Positions 26,726-38,644 of a DNA stretch of 64,000 bases are shown here, piece by piece. The notes beneath the pieces were generated by a model. It ran no database searches, had not been told where the DNA came from, and worked only from the letters and a program-made list of their open reading frames with translations. This stretch comes from Branchiostoma floridae (taxonomy: Eukaryota > Chordata > Leptocardii > Amphioxiformes > Branchiostomatidae). The position numbers and the translations under genes are program-made. Numbering within the stretch: position 1 is the stretch's first letter; every line of letters begins with the position of its first letter. The stretch lies in contig NC_049995.1 in assembly GCF_000003815.2 (NCBI RefSeq), positions 2,020,296 through 2,084,295 of the forward strand, in the 5' to 3' direction.

Positions 26726-29700
26726 ATGTCGGATGTGGAAGAGGACATTGATCCCAACGGAAATTTTGCATACGATGCAGCAGTATGTTATGAGGATGAC
26801 AATGACAATGAAGAAGAGACAGAAACTCAAGGCGTCATTGACAAACTAGAACAGGATGACTGGGGATTCCTGGTCTATGACTCTCACAGGGATGGGGAGG
26901 GATCACAAGTGAAACGACTCGAGAAGTCTGTAGATGACTGTCGCCATCTAATCGTCTTCCTTTCACTCAAATTGCTTGAGGCTATCAAGAGGAACGAAGA
27001 AGCTCCCGCAGTAACCAACTTCGAAACATTCCTATGCAACATCTTGCATAACCGAGACACTCGACTGAAAAGAAAGTTGATTGTCGTAAGGTTGGGAACG
27101 GAATGTCAAGACTGCAACATCCCCACCATCTTGAAAAATTGCAGGATCTTGAACATCAGAGAGAAAGGATTCTACAGGCAGCTTTACAAAGCTGTAAGCA
27201 AACTGCCAGGTATCAAAGTCTAAATATTATTATTGTTGGGAGGGCCAACTGTTCTCTCTTTGCAACCACCACTTGGTGAGAAGTTAATACTATTGAAGGC
27301 TAAACCGGAAGGGTCTTGAACTTTGTTAGGATCAAAAAAGGTGTTCTGATTTAATGATAGCATGAGAAGTGGATGGTATCTGCCACCAGACCAGAGTAGA
27401 CAGGGTGTTTCACAGCACAGTGTAGGCTATTCTTTCAGTCATACATTTTACAAGCTGAATGGTAAAATGACAGACAAACAAAGAAAAGTCTTGACTGAGA
27501 CAGATAACACAAGTCTAGAGTAATTTTTAAAGACATTATACTCATTCCTGTACTAGACTATCGTCCAAACATGTCAATAGGAATATCATGAGGTATAATC
27601 TTTTCAGGTGCACAGACCATAGAAGAAATCCAAATTCGGAAGAAGGTTGACCAGATGGCCAGGGGAGGATGCTGCACTGAAGCCGTCCTCATGAAAGTAG
27701 CCAAAGAGCTAGGGATACCAGGAGATGTGTTATGCAGCATCAAGCAAGAATATGGGGGATATAGAGCTCAGCTGATGGAGGTAAGATGAAATACTGTAAA
27801 TGCAGAAATGTTTGCGGTAGTTATATGTTTGCAGTTTTTGCAGAGGCCACTTCGCCGCGAACTTTAAACCACCGCGAACATTTTTCCATTCTATTATCAT
27901 GACATTGCAGTCTATGGCACTACCACGAACTTAAAACTACCGCGAACACTCAATTTTCCCACTAGCGCAAAAGTAAATCCCAGCAAACTTAAATGCATTA
28001 CAGTAAAGCATTTTCCACATAATGGTGTCAGGTTTCCAATACCTTTACACTTCTCTTTGAATACACATAATTAATTCAACTGGTTAACGTATGATTAATG
28101 GTATCATATTGATCACATTAACCCATTCAGGTGCTGGTGGTTTGGCGAGTCCACCATGGCCCTGAGGCAACCCTGGCCATTGCAGATGATGCCATTAGGA
28201 AGGCCACCAACACAACACCTCAGCAAGTGGAGGCTGGTCCGCAAAGCCTGGGTAAGGGGAATTTATCATGAACTAGATTCTTTGCAGTTTAGCCCATTTC
28301 CACGAGATTGACTGATGACCACCATACTTTGTTAGTGTAAAGAAGAGAAATACATATCCTTCTGAAGGATGTCTTGAATGCCTTGATATGACGAAGGCTG
28401 TTTCTTCGTATCTGAAGATCAATGGTAGGCAGACAAGGTTGAATAGACAACCAGTCTGCCTGGCCTGCATGTGACTTTTTAAGGTGAAGGAGGGGTATGC
28501 ACTCCCTTCTCCACCCTCTCGTCTACTGGAGCACTAAGTCCTACAGGGACAAAACTGTTTGCCACGTAAGACGGCCCCAGCAGATGTAGGTTTATTATTT
28601 GGAGTTTCCGTCTTCTAGGACTTCCGACCAAGGATGTAAGGGGTTCCTCCTACCCCCGATCGTGCAACTCGTGTGTCATGGCGGGTGCGTCTACTACACT
28701 CTGCAGAATTATGACAGTTGGCAATTATCAGTACATCAAATAATTAATTACATAAGCATATCTTGACTGCATATCAAAGAAACAGAAAAGAAGAGAGGAT
28801 AATCATGATTTAGGAAGGGCAAGAGGAGTTCAATTTGTAATTTGGAGCACAGTAGTAGAAGATGTAGCAGCATGGAAAAGGAATTACATTTTTTGACACC
28901 ACTTATCCCATTGCACCATAATCACTATCCACATGTGCAGCACTAGAAACAGCTACCTCCCAACAACAGTAAGTGCCTGGAATAAGTTACCATCACACAT
29001 TGATACAGCTCCAACACTTGCTAGTTTCAAGTTGGGGTTGGTCCAACACATGGGCCACCCCAACTCCCAGATGTAATTCGGGATTTCCTGCGGCCATGTA
29101 CATAGTCACACACAAGTCTCTTTTTTTGGTTTCTTTTTGGTTCCTGCACCTTGCACTTTATTTTTTCCTCACGCCACCGGCTGCACGGACCTGCACCTCA
29201 CCTGGATGTGATGCTCTAATTGAGGGCTTTGTCCAGTACCTTATTGAGATTGAGACATTATATTTTTCTACCCACACACATTTTCTCTATAGTTTTAACA
29301 GTCATTACCCTTGTTTTTTCCAGTTGGGGCAACAGCATCATCGGTGGATTCAGAGGCAGTGCCTCCTGTCATCACCCAACCAAACAGTAAGATTATTTTG
29401 TCTGGTCCACTTCTGTCTGCATCGTATTCTAGAGTTAGCCTGATATTCATTATTCTGTCCTCTCTGTAAATACTAAGATATATATATATGATGTCAAATG
29501 TTGAGACACCCTTTTACTTCATTCTTATTTGTTAAGTCAACGTGTTGATTATCAGAAGGGGTGAACTTCAATATTGAGCCATTGTGACCCCTTCCCTACT
29601 GACATCTCCATGATGTAACCATGTATGGTTCTCCTGTCGATTCGACAGATGAGGAGGCAGACAGGCATTTACCTGTTTTGCCTGACCTGCACATGACTTT

Positions 29701-31224
29701 TTATGGTGAAGGAGGGGTGTGCAATTCCTTCTCCACCCTCTTGTCTACTGGAGCACTAAGTCTCACAGGGACAGAACTGTATGACACGTGTGAGACGGCT
29801 TCAGCAGATGCAGCTTTGTCATTCGGAGTATCCATCTCCTAGGAGGACTTCCGACTAAGGATGTAAGGGGTTCCTCCTACCCCCGACCGCGCGACTCGTG
29901 TGTCATGCCCGAACATGCCCCTAAGCCTGGCTCGGCCACAAAGCCCCGCCAAGGCCACTAGCCGCAGCTAGATACTCATTTACACCTGAGTTAAGTGTAA
30001 CCATTTAGCCCATGGATGAACCCCTAGTAGGAAAGTTGGACTGAGTCATGTATTCACCCTTGTAATGTATAGATTCATGAAAGGTAGTGACTATATCTCT
30101 TTGTATCTAGGTGCATTCTTTTCAGGATCTGATGTTGATGGGGCTACAAATCGTATGGAAAACCTGAACATGGCCACGCCACCTCCGACTGATGACACAG
30201 TAGATGGTAAGGGTCAAAGGTCATCACATATGCTAAACTTAAGGTTGTGATGACTGATAAACATGATGACAGAAATCATGAGCTCCTTTTGGACTGATTT
30301 CAATAATGACAGAGACCTGGGCCCCTACTGGTATACTACAGTACTTTTCCTTTATTCAAATCAGTCTCCTGCCTTGTAGGGAAATGGCCACAAATTCTGT
30401 GGGGAGGACTCAATAGAGCCCTAGACAGTGAGATTTTGTGTTTCACAAAGTACACTGATTCTATATTGTTTACAATGGAATCAGTTGTACACTGCACCTT
30501 GGAAGCAATATAACAAGACTACTTTTTCTAACTACCTTGTCCATGGTACTGAAATATAGGTTATGATGGAGAGGTATCAGGAGTAGACAGACAAGTTTTG
30601 GTAATGTGAGCAGGAAATCTTCTGTCTGTAATCTCTTTAATTGATGAATTGATTTTTTCCTTGTAGAAACACTACCATCTGTGCCAACACATGCTATCGA
30701 TGAGAAAAAAAGTCAGTTCAATGAAATTTTCCTATTTTACTTAGAGTTAGTAGGAAGTCTTGGATAACTTTTCAACTAGTATTAATTTTGTTCTTTAACA
30801 TAGAAAAACATACACCTGCCAATATCCAAAGTCTCTCAGCCATTCCATAGGAGTAATAATAACTGGAGACAGTCATACTTTTTGCTGCAGTGTTTCTTTG
30901 TGGCCAGAAGTAGTTGCTGGTATTAATTCATAAAATGATCATTCCTTGCTGTTATTATCATGTATCTTTTCCATTTATCCCTTATCTAAAACAGAATGAA
31001 AGAGAACCAGGTCGAGGATACTTTAAAAAAATCCTCCAAGATCCATAGTCATGAAACTACAGTACTCCTTTTAACAAATTTCTTTGACATATCTGAGGAG
31101 AATTAATGTTGCCTTAACTTTATAACAGTTTCCTATTTGTATCTTACAGACTATTTTGTTTCATCCTTTTTCAGAGAAAACAAGTAAGAAGGACAGGGGT
31201 CAACCACTTACAACTGAAGTCTAG
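26726..31224 (+). CDS. TIR plus death-domain protein, gene B (RHIM-less paralogue)
   Basis: CDS exons: 26726-27209, 27608-27780, 28131-28251, 29324-29386, 30126-30206, 30667-30711 and 31175-31224. All junctions are phase-consistent and give 338 residues. Residues about 14-160 form a degenerate TIR domain: box 1 FAYDAAVCYED, box 2 region SHRDGEGSQ, then CRHLIVFLS. Residues about 161-258 form a death domain over two exons (ELGIPGDVLCSIKQEYGG, then VVWRVHHGPEATLA). The tail is short, acidic then lysine-rich (EKKKKTSKKDRGQ). Exon order, sizes of the death-domain exons (173/121 against 170/121) and phases match gene C, so they are paralogues. B lacks the repeat exons and the RHIM exon. The start follows an acceptor, so exon 1 is non-coding. 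TIR adaptor activity is inferred. Confidence 0.92.
27794..28003. mobile_element. MITE with CTGTAAATGCAGAAA-type ends and TA target
   Basis: Flanked by TA on both sides (27792-27793 and 28004-28005). Left end CTGTAAATGCAGAAATGTTT and right end AAACTTAAATGCATTACAG are inverted. The interior repeats ACCGCGAAC words. A homologous copy lies at 44764-44939. It is in the intron splitting the death domain of gene B. Confidence 0.75.
28460..28690. repeat. Dispersed repeat, copy 1 (pair with 29680-29960)
   Basis: About 230 bases, from the CCTGCATGTGACTTTTTA region to CCCGATCGTGCAACTCGTGT, are 80-90% alike by eye to 29685-29910. The family is not identified. A retroelement tail is possible. Both copies lie in introns of gene B. 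Confidence 0.6.
28935..29265 (+). mobile_element. LINE 3'-end fragment (CR1/Jockey-like)
   Basis: A short reading frame ends RNSYLPTTVSAWNKLPSHID, then TAPTLASFKLGL and stop at about 29073. This pattern (tyrosine-leucine-proline, WN.LP, FK) is typical of the last residues of CR1/Jockey-group reverse transcriptase proteins. The remaining 190 bases look like the 3' UTR. It is heavily 5'-truncated and lies in an intron of gene B. Confidence 0.7.
29680..29960. repeat. Dispersed repeat, copy 2
   Basis: This copy is homologous to 28460-28690 and extends further right through CCTGGCTCGGCCACAAAGCC and CGCAGCTAGATACTC. It creates an open frame at 29621-29842 that I regard as fortuitous. It lies between coding exons 4 and 5 of gene B. 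Confidence 0.6.
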
Positions 31225-31319
31225 AGACTCGTTTTAACATGCAGCATTTCGTCGCTGGTACGACTCCAATGTTTCAAAGATGGCACAAAGAGTCTGCAAG
31301 ATGAAATTTTACCAGATAT

Positions 31320-31800
31320 ATGTATATAGTATGATGTTTAACTCTTAAATTTTTTAACACATTTTATATATGAAAATGATATATTCTACTCTGAAAGCAT
31401 ACCCCCTGTGATCTTTCAACATCAATCTTAAGTGCTCAAGTAAGAGCAGAATTTTTAAAAAAGATTCAATGTCCTGCTGGCTGAGCTTTGTCTATATCTG
31501 ACATTAGCAATGAAATGATGTATTAGAAATTCTGAATCATTGATCATTTGTAAAGCAATTGTGGAACTTTGTCTGGATACTAAAAACATGTTACCTTACA
31601 AATGAGAACATCCATATTCTTTTTTTAATTCCAGAAATGAACTCCTTGATGAACACTTGATTTGTACAAAACTGTACTCCCTTGGTATAGGTACCTGTGA
31701 GATAAATGTTTTGTAAAAAAGAAACACGAGCTGTGCTTTGTCTCTGAATATTTGATGCTTTAGTAGGCCTTTCTGTGGTACAATGTACAGTTCTTACAAA
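31320..31800. repeat. Segmental duplication arm 1 (downstream of gene B)
   Basis: Blocks such as GAACACTTGATTTGTACAAA, TTTGTCTGGATACTAAAAAC and TTTAGTAGGCC recur in the same order at 35745-36400 and 37150-37200. Each copy is followed by a NAT16-like gene on the minus strand. The duplicated unit is therefore flank plus GNAT gene. Part of this arm is probably 3' UTR of gene B. Confidence 0.6.
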
Positions 31801-31820
31801 AACAATGAGGATGAGCTATA

Positions 31821-31992
31821 ATCTCCAGGCAGATCCTATAGTGCTACAAGATAGTACATGTATCAAAGCTGGCAAAGGAGTATATAACCGGCCAAAAGGA
31901 GTCAGATGGTAGCAAACACACTCCTAGGCCAGCTTCATTCCTCTGCCACCTTTTGATACTATCTTATGCTACCATAGGCCCTGCTTGGAGAT
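31821..31992. mobile_element. MITE with ATCTCCAAGCAGATCC-type ends and TA target
   Basis: TA at 31819-31820 and 31993-31994 flank the ends ATCTCCAGGCAGATCCTATA and TAGGCCCTGCTTGGAGAT. The interior contains opposed copies of AGCTGGC and GATACTATCTT. Relatives lie at 37931-38097 and 61695-62040. Confidence 0.8.
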
Positions 31993-32139
31993 TAGCGTTT
32001 TGCAATACAGTTCTTATGGACTATGAAATCAATTCGTCTCAGGCCAATGGGTCATACTGATTTGATTATAACTAACATCCTCTGGGTACCCTAAAACTGA
32101 TGCGAAGAAACAAATGGTGGGAAAGGAAATCTTTAAGGT

Positions 32140-33355
32140 GCTTCCATTATTGAATCTAAGTGGTCAGCAACCGTTACCAGCAAGTTGTGGTGAATGGAGA
32201 CAAGTCCGGACCTGTTAAAGTAAGGTCTGGCGTGCCTCAGGGCACTGTATTAGGCCCATTATTATTCTTGATATATATAAATGACATCAACAAAGGGATT
32301 ACTTCACAACTCCGTTTATTTGCCTATGATTGCTTACTCTACCACCCCGTTATAAAGGAAGAAGATCAACACACTCTACAGAAGGATCTTGATCAATTGT
32401 GTAAGTGGTCGGATCTTTGGCAGTTACGCTTTAATGTGAAGAAGTGTTCGATTCTGCACATACACAAATCAAAAAGAGCTTCTAAGCACTTATATAACGT
32501 TACAATGTTTTCAGAACCCCTTGAGTCTACATCTATCTAGACCCTTATCTAGGTATCATACTCTCACACAACCTGAAATGGAAATCACACATAGATTATA
32601 TAGCAGCAAAAGCAAACTACTCTGGGATTCTTAAGAAGGAATCTGAGAGGACCATGTAGAACAATCAGAGCTCAAGCCTATTTGTCCATTGTAAGACCAA
32701 AACTAGAATATGCGTCCTCTGTGTGGGACCCCCACAAACGCATACATTCACAAACGAACAAACTTGAAGACGAGTTAGAAGCAGTACAGAAGCGTGCCGC
32801 CAGGTTCGCCACTGGCGACTACCGCTCAACAACCAGCATTACACACACTCTGCAAACTCTCGGTTGGCCCACCCTACAACAGCGCAGACAAGTTGCCCGC
32901 CTTTCGCTTATGTACAAAGCTGTCAATAATCTTATTGCCATCCCCATCCACAATATCCTCACAAGAAACACTAACATAACCAGAGGACACCAGCAACGAT
33001 TTACCACACTCAACTGTAGGACAGAAACACACAGAGGTAGCTACTTTCCAAAAACAGTCATTGTATGGAATGCACTACTGCAACACCTTATAGAAGCTAA
33101 AACCACAGATAGCTTCAAAGCTGGGGTAGCCAAGTACTATGGTTACCCCGGCTTCACACAGCTGTAAGGGTAGGGGCCTATATCTAGTGTGGCAATATGT
33201 ACAGTATCACTTGTTCCTGTTTTTATGCACCACTTTTTTTTTCTATTTTGTTGACGGCTTGCACCACCACCACCGGCCACACTTGGGTAAGGCCTCTGAT
33301 CATAAGTACGTCCTGGACATCATGCCCCACTTTTGTCCAGTATCATAAGAAGAAG
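32140..33355 (+). mobile_element. 5'-truncated LINE (CR1/Jockey group) with partial reverse transcriptase
   Basis: A first frame (32160-32540) contains SGVPQGTVLGPLLFLIYIND, reverse transcriptase motif 4, then FAYDCLLY where the catalytic FADD should be; the central acidic residue is Tyr. A second frame (32682-33167) encodes the thumb and C-terminus (LEYASSVWDP, AVQKRAARF, WNALLQHL). The two frames are separated by a frame disruption, so the copy is dead. The 3' UTR ends in ATAAGAAGAAGAAG, a typical simple-repeat LINE end at about 33355. The endonuclease and upstream ORF are missing. Confidence 0.88.
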
Positions 33356-33533
33356 AAGCAAGGTTTTAACAAATGAATGAAGCTAAACTGCATCCCTGTA
33401 GACACTGTGAAACCGTACGCGTGAAACTAAACCACCCAGTTAGTTCAGCACCAAGGGCAGGTCTAATTTACCACTGTCCTTGGTGCTGAACTGATCCTTT
33501 CACGTTGTACACTGTAACATACTTTCCTTACAG

Positions 33534-33600
33534 CCGTACAGAAATCTACAACTACAGAGGCACGACGTCCGGTAAGCCGGTTGTGTCCAGTTATGCCCAA
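33534..33600 (-). pseudogene. Fragment of NAT16-like exon 3 downstream of copy 1
   Basis: About 65 bases match the NAT16-like exon 3 segment at 34043-34110, including GAGGCACGACGTCCGGTAAG and GTGTCCAGTT. They sit immediately after the stop codon of copy 1. A similar, more diverged remnant lies near 37265-37318 after copy 2, so the remnant predates the tandem duplication. Confidence 0.7.
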
Positions 33601-33612
33601 CGTTTTCAGGTT

Positions 33613-35575
33613 TCACATTACAGCTTCGAAAGCTAGCGCCTGTGTCTTACTGGGTTGAACAGGGTCCATTTGTAACGTTTGTCTACAGAAATCATGCATG
33701 GCGTCTTCTAATTCAAACTGCGAAACGAAAACACTTGTGCAGATGGCGTCACCGTGATAGGTTCGACTTGCGTCTTTCAGATGCGTCAGTAGGTGTTTTA
33801 AAACGGTGGCCAAATCCTTTGCATAGATTTGGACGCACAGCATTCTCGCTGAAGGTGAAAGGTAAGTATTGGAGATACTCAAGCTTACTTCGCCTTCGTG
33901 TTTCAATACGTAAATCTTGTTTTGTGCTTGTAGATACTTTAAGTTAGCCGGAGATAGCGTGAACGGGTCCCAGTCTACAAGTATGACGGGTTTGCCGTCG
34001 TGAGTACCGCAAGCTCCCGCGGGAAGCCATTTCTGTACAGCCGTACAGAAGTCGTCGTCTGCGTCCTGTAGAGGCACGACGTCCGGTAAGCCGGTCGTGT
34101 CCAGTTGAGCCAGCTGAGCGGGGTCCTGTCGCCACCACAGGTTGGGTTCGCTCTGGTATTCTATGAAGGGCTGCCAGAAACGTCGCATGTTACTTTTGTA
34201 CGTTAGATTAGTTACTGTTCTGCTATTTAAGTTGCAATTGCATTATTTCAGGCTACAGACATTTTCATTTCCAAAACGAGTTGTGGAGCTACATTTCGGG
34301 CAAGGCCACAGGCTGCATCCATTTGGAAATTTCACTTTAATTCATATCTATCCATTCATCTTAAAAACAGTTGGGTTGTCACCTTCAGTCGCGTCACTGG
34401 TTTTCAAGGGAGCCCAACACGAGTCGCTGCTGTCTTCCCAAACAACACGTGCCTATGTGGTTTAGAAGTCTTACAGGCAAAACTTCAGAAAATCTGAGGC
34501 ATCCGAAAGTACGTAGGAAATCGTAATCCAAATTCTTCTGAGTACAGAAGATACTCTGGACCTAGAATTGGTTTGGATCAGCCTGTTATCCAGTCGTATT
34601 ATATAGCTCCCGAGTCTCTTCTGTCCTCTCTCCAAAATACGTATTTGCGGAGAGGACAGAAGAGACTCGGGAGCTATACTCTAGTAATACGGCCGGATGC
34701 CAGGCTTAAGGTTTGGATACCAGACTAAGGCGATTATTATGTACTCACCATACTAAAAATATATCGCATCTTTTTCTTCATGGATTCTGTTACGCCTTGG
34801 GACAGGGAAAACGCCGTGGATCGCTTGTACTTGACCGTGGGACGATTCTGACGCATCCACTGGTCCTGATGAAGGGACAACCGTCTGTCGATTCCCTGCC
34901 CCCTCCAGTCAGGAGCGATCCTAGCGGCTTTGACGATAAATGCAGTTCCACTCTCTGTAATCTTGGATGCCCGCAACCCCACCTGTAATGCAAAGGAATT
35001 CGAGATGTAGAAACAGCAAGACGACAAACAACATGTACACATTCGACATTTTCACCATTCCATCTCCAAGCAGATGTTGGGGTAAAAGATTGTCAATAAT
35101 CGTCGTTTCGACTTTGAGTAGATTTTACTGTTACAGATCTTGAAAACATCGCCTCCGCAAAAACGGTTATCATTTGTTGTTAAAAACAGTGTATTTAGAG
35201 ATATCACGTCGATGGACAGCGGGTCTAAACTGGAATATTTTGAATATATTGCAGTTTGGAAACATGGTCCGTCGAATTAATATACCTTGATACCCTTTTG
35301 AAAGACATCGGATATAGGTCACAGAACAAGCGTTTAATACTTGGAGATGTAAAGTTTCTCACCACTTGGTCACTGACCAACGCCAGGAACACAATGACGT
35401 CAGGGTCGTCTATGAAGGAGTGAAAGAACGCCGGGAGGTAGTCTTTGCCCTCGTAGATGCCTTCAGACATTCTCATGACGCTGTCATAGTCGCCGTGACA
35501 GGCCATACGGAACGTGAGAGCTAGATCCGCGCCACTGGTGGTGTTGTCTGCACCACTGGTGTTTTTGTCCGCCAT
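33613..35575 (-). CDS. NAT16: GNAT N-acetyltransferase, NAT16 / histidine N-acetyltransferase-like, copy 1
   Basis: Exons on the minus strand: 35575-35363 (71 codons), 34982-34749 (78 codons) and 34170-33613 (185 codons plus stop). All introns are phase 0 and the product is 334 residues. GNAT features are FRMACHGDYDSVMRMSEGIY, then DYLPAFFHSF. The acetyl-CoA loop region is APDWRGQGIDRRL (R/Q..G.G pattern). Vertebrate NAT16 and fish histidine N-acetyltransferase share the IY.G.DYLP and RVAP..RG.G signatures as I recall. The C-terminal half (NLWWRQDPAQLA) is typical of this small family. The substrate is not known from sequence. Confidence 0.88.
34602..34678. mobile_element. Near-perfect hairpin element (29-bp arms) in NAT16-like intron
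   Basis: TATAGCTCCCGAGTCTCTTC with its continuation to 34630 is perfectly complementary to 34650-34678. The loop contains the 12-base palindrome AAATACGTATTT. Weaker pairing extends out to about 34594 and 34691. Perfect arms imply a recent insertion or selection on the hairpin. It lies in intron 2 of copy 1 and is absent from copy 2. Confidence 0.7.
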
Positions 35576-35744
35576 CTTTCTGTACTTTTGTGACCTTTGG
35601 TCTAGTTTGGAACCGGTTAACCAACATGGGCCAAAGTCTCCAAGCAGATGTTAGAAGGGAACTTACAACAAGATGAAATCTTACCATATGAAATAGCAAA
35701 GTTTTAAAATACTTTGCCATTTTTTTTAGATTAAAATGATTTTA

Positions 35745-36400
35745 ATTTTTGAACGCATTTTTAGATATGTAAAATAATATATTTTACTCTGAAAGCAAAA
35801 TCCCTCCCATAATCTTTCCCCAGTGAACCTTAATTACTCTTACTAGACTAGACCAGAATTCAAAATGAAAACATACGATCTTTGTCCTTATGTGCTGCTG
35901 GTAGCTTTGTCTATATCCTTAGCAATGATACGATGTTTTCCAAATTCTGACTCATCTGTAAAGTGTAACCATGTGTCAATTGTGGAATTTTGTCTGGATA
36001 CTAAAAACATAACTTGGACTGTCCAAGTGAGAAATGAGAACTTCTGACCCTAATAGGAAATTAAAAGAATGCATCCTAGGTTCTGTGGAATGTATGGTAG
36101 TAAGAGCTAGTTGTTGTGTAACACAGGATAGCCTGGCGTGGACAAATGACAAAGACGAACACACTACTAGTATAAATGTTTTGTGCATACATCTTTTTAA
36201 TGTGCAATAATTACAAAAACGAAAGGTTGTTGAAAAAAAACTTAGAAGAGTTACCTTACAAAAGTTAACATTCATATATTTCTATTCCTGAAATGAACTA
36301 TTTGTTGTTGAACACTTGATTTGTAGAAAACTGTGGGGTAGATGTAGCTGTAGAGATGAAATGTTATTTCCTGGGCTGCGCTTTGTCTGTGAGTGTTTAT
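35745..36400. repeat. Segmental duplication arm 2 (between the NAT16-like copies)
   Basis: It matches 31320-31800 in order: TACTCTGAAAGCA, CTTTGTCTATATC, TTTTGTCTGGATACTAAAAA, GAACACTTGATTTGTA and TGCGCTTTGTCT. A further piece lies at 37150-37200. The short ORF at 35865-36047 (MKTYDLCPYVLLVALSISLA) is within this repeat and is not called a gene. Confidence 0.6.
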
Positions 36401-37930
36401 GTAGGGATGGTGAAAAGCAGATATTATGTACTTTGTAGAATCGTGATTTGTAATTCTTTGTTGTTGTGTCGCAAGGTTCCCTTCACTTCATAACAAGGCT
36501 ATAATGTATTTTGTCTGAGGAGAGCGTCTCCGTGGCCAGATGTGTATTACTGTCTGCTATTGTTGTGTGATAACTGTTGACAAGGTGTTATCCTTTGTAT
36601 TGTTCTTTGATGAACTGAAGATGAAAAGAACAACAAAGCCAATAGCAGGTACATGTTATAATTAGTGCCATGCATATAGCTGTAGACAGTGGATATGTGT
36701 CTGGGATTTTGAAATAAAGAGCAGTGAGTTGTTGAGTTGGGAAACAGTTGGACAGAGGCTTCGGTCAGAGAAGGAAGCAGAGAGAGGGTCCGAACTCACA
36801 GCTCCCGTGCGTGTCAATGGCATAATGCGTAATTTACCTGTGTCTTGTGCGTGTTTTAGTCCTGTAGTTTAAACGTCCCTCGTGCAGCATTCTAAAAGAA
36901 CCTGGGGCCCAGAACACCGACCCCCACTTCTTACATTTAATAAGAGGTGTTGTGCATTATTAAGGGTCTTTTGAGTGTACAAAATTCTTCATGATTGTCT
37001 TTATTGCATATTCATGAACTTTAAACATAAATCAGTGAAATTTAAAATTATAAAAAAAGGAGTGTTTGATAACAAAATTCCGTAATCTCAAAGCAAATTT
37101 AAGGTTCTGGCTCAGTACCATCTAGTTTTAATCAATTTGTGTTTTTATAAGCTTTAGTAGGCTTTTTTGTAGTACAACTTTGTACTGTTCTAACAAAAAC
37201 ATGCGTAACACACTGCGGATAATCTAATCTTAACAGCTGCTGAGACAAGTAGTCATCATTCGTTTCCTATTGAGGCACACCGTTTGGTAAGACTATGACA
37301 TGTCCAGTTGAGGTTTTTAGGTTTCACATCACAGATTCGAAAGCTAGCGTCTGTGTCTTGCTGGGATGAATAGGGTCCATTTGTAACGTGTGTCTACAGA
37401 AGTCATGGATGGGGTCTTCTAACTCAAACTGCGAAACGAACACACCCATACAGATGGCGTCACTGTTGTAGATTTGACTTGCTTCCTTCAAGTGCGTCAG
37501 TAGGTGTTTTAAAACGGTGGCCAAATCCTTTGCGTAGATTTGGACGCACAGCATTCTCGCTGAAGGTGAAAGGTAAGTATTGGAGATACTCAAGCTTACT
37601 TCACCTTCGTGTTTCAATACGTAAATCTTGTTTTGTGCTTGTAGATACTTTAAGTTAGCCGGACATAGTGTGTACGGGTCCCAGTCTACAAGTATGACGG
37701 GTTTGCCGTCGTGAGTACCGCAAGCTCCCGCGGGAAGCCATTTCTGTACAGCCGTACAGAAGTCGTCGTCTGCGTCCTGTAGAGGCACGACGTCCGGTAA
37801 GCCGGTCGTGTCTAGTTGAGCCAGCTGAGCGGGGTCCTGTCGCCACCACAGGTTGGGTCCACCTTGGTGCAGTATGAAGGGCTGATGGAAAATCACATGT
37901 TTGCTACATTTGTTACTGTTCTTCTGCTTA

Positions 37931-38097
37931 ATCTCCAAGCAGATCCAGTGGTAGCATAAGATAGCATCAAAAGCTGGCAGAGGAAGCCGGCCTAGAAGAG
38001 TTTATGCGACCGGTGCCCGTTTGACTCCCTTTGGCCGGCTATACTCCTTTGCCAGCTTTGATACTATCTCACGGCACCGTAGGATCTGCTTGGAGAT
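37931..38097. mobile_element. MITE with ATCTCCAAGCAGATCC ends in NAT16-like copy 2 intron
   Basis: The ends ATCTCCAAGCAGATCCAGTG and CCGTAGGATCTGCTTGGAGAT are inverted. TA precedes the left end; the right target copy has decayed. The internal GCATAAGATAGCATCAAAAG opposes CTTTGATACTATCTCACG. It is absent from copy 1. Confidence 0.8.
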
Positions 38098-38573
38098 TTC
38101 TTCTTCTTACAATTGCATTTCATGCTACAGAGATGCACATTTCCAAATCGATGTCCCTTCCATGTAGAGTCTTTTTTTGTGTGCACTTTTAGTTAAGGCC
38201 CCTTACAGGCCAATTTACTTTTGACTGAGGCAACTCTGTAGTACTTAACTACTCACCATACTGAAAATATAGCGCATCTTTTTCTTCATGGATTCTGTTA
38301 CGCCTTGTGCGATGGAATCGCCGTGGATCGCTTGTACTTGACCGTGGGACAATTCTGACGCATCCACTGGTCCTGATGTACAGACAACCTGCTGTCGATT
38401 CCCTTTCCCCTCCAGTCAGGAGCGACCCTAGCGGCTTTCACAATGAATACAGTTCCGCTCTCCGTGATCTTGGATGCCCGCAATCCCACCTGCATGTCAA
38501 AAAAGACAACATTTTTACAAAAATGAAGAATGTCTTCCCTCTAGCCTTGTGTCAACCTCCCTTGTCGCATACA

Positions 38574-38644
38574 ACAGTCAAACTTGTCCGAGCAACCATT
38601 TTTGCTCAGTCCCTTGAGTGGTTGCTCAGGACAAGTTTGACTGT
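38574..38644. mobile_element. Short palindromic MITE ACAGTCAAACTTGTCC
   Basis: ACAGTCAAACTTGTCCGAGC at the left is opposed by GGTTGCTCAGGACAAGTTTGACTGT at the right. A related single-ended copy with ACAGTCAAACCTGTCCTGAG occurs at about 44976. It lies in intron 1 of NAT16-like copy 2. Confidence 0.7.

Noticed and set aside
29621-29842. Extra coding exon in gene B starting ATGAGGAGGC after an AG
   Set aside because: The segment belongs to a dispersed repeat present twice, and the exons at 29324 and 30126 already join in phase.
36460-36930. Possible fossil solo LTR followed by a primer-site-like TGGGGCCCAGAACA
   Set aside because: There is an AATAAA-like signal and a TGG..CCAGAAC stretch, but no paired ends, no target duplication and no internal genes could be found. 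Too weak to annotate.
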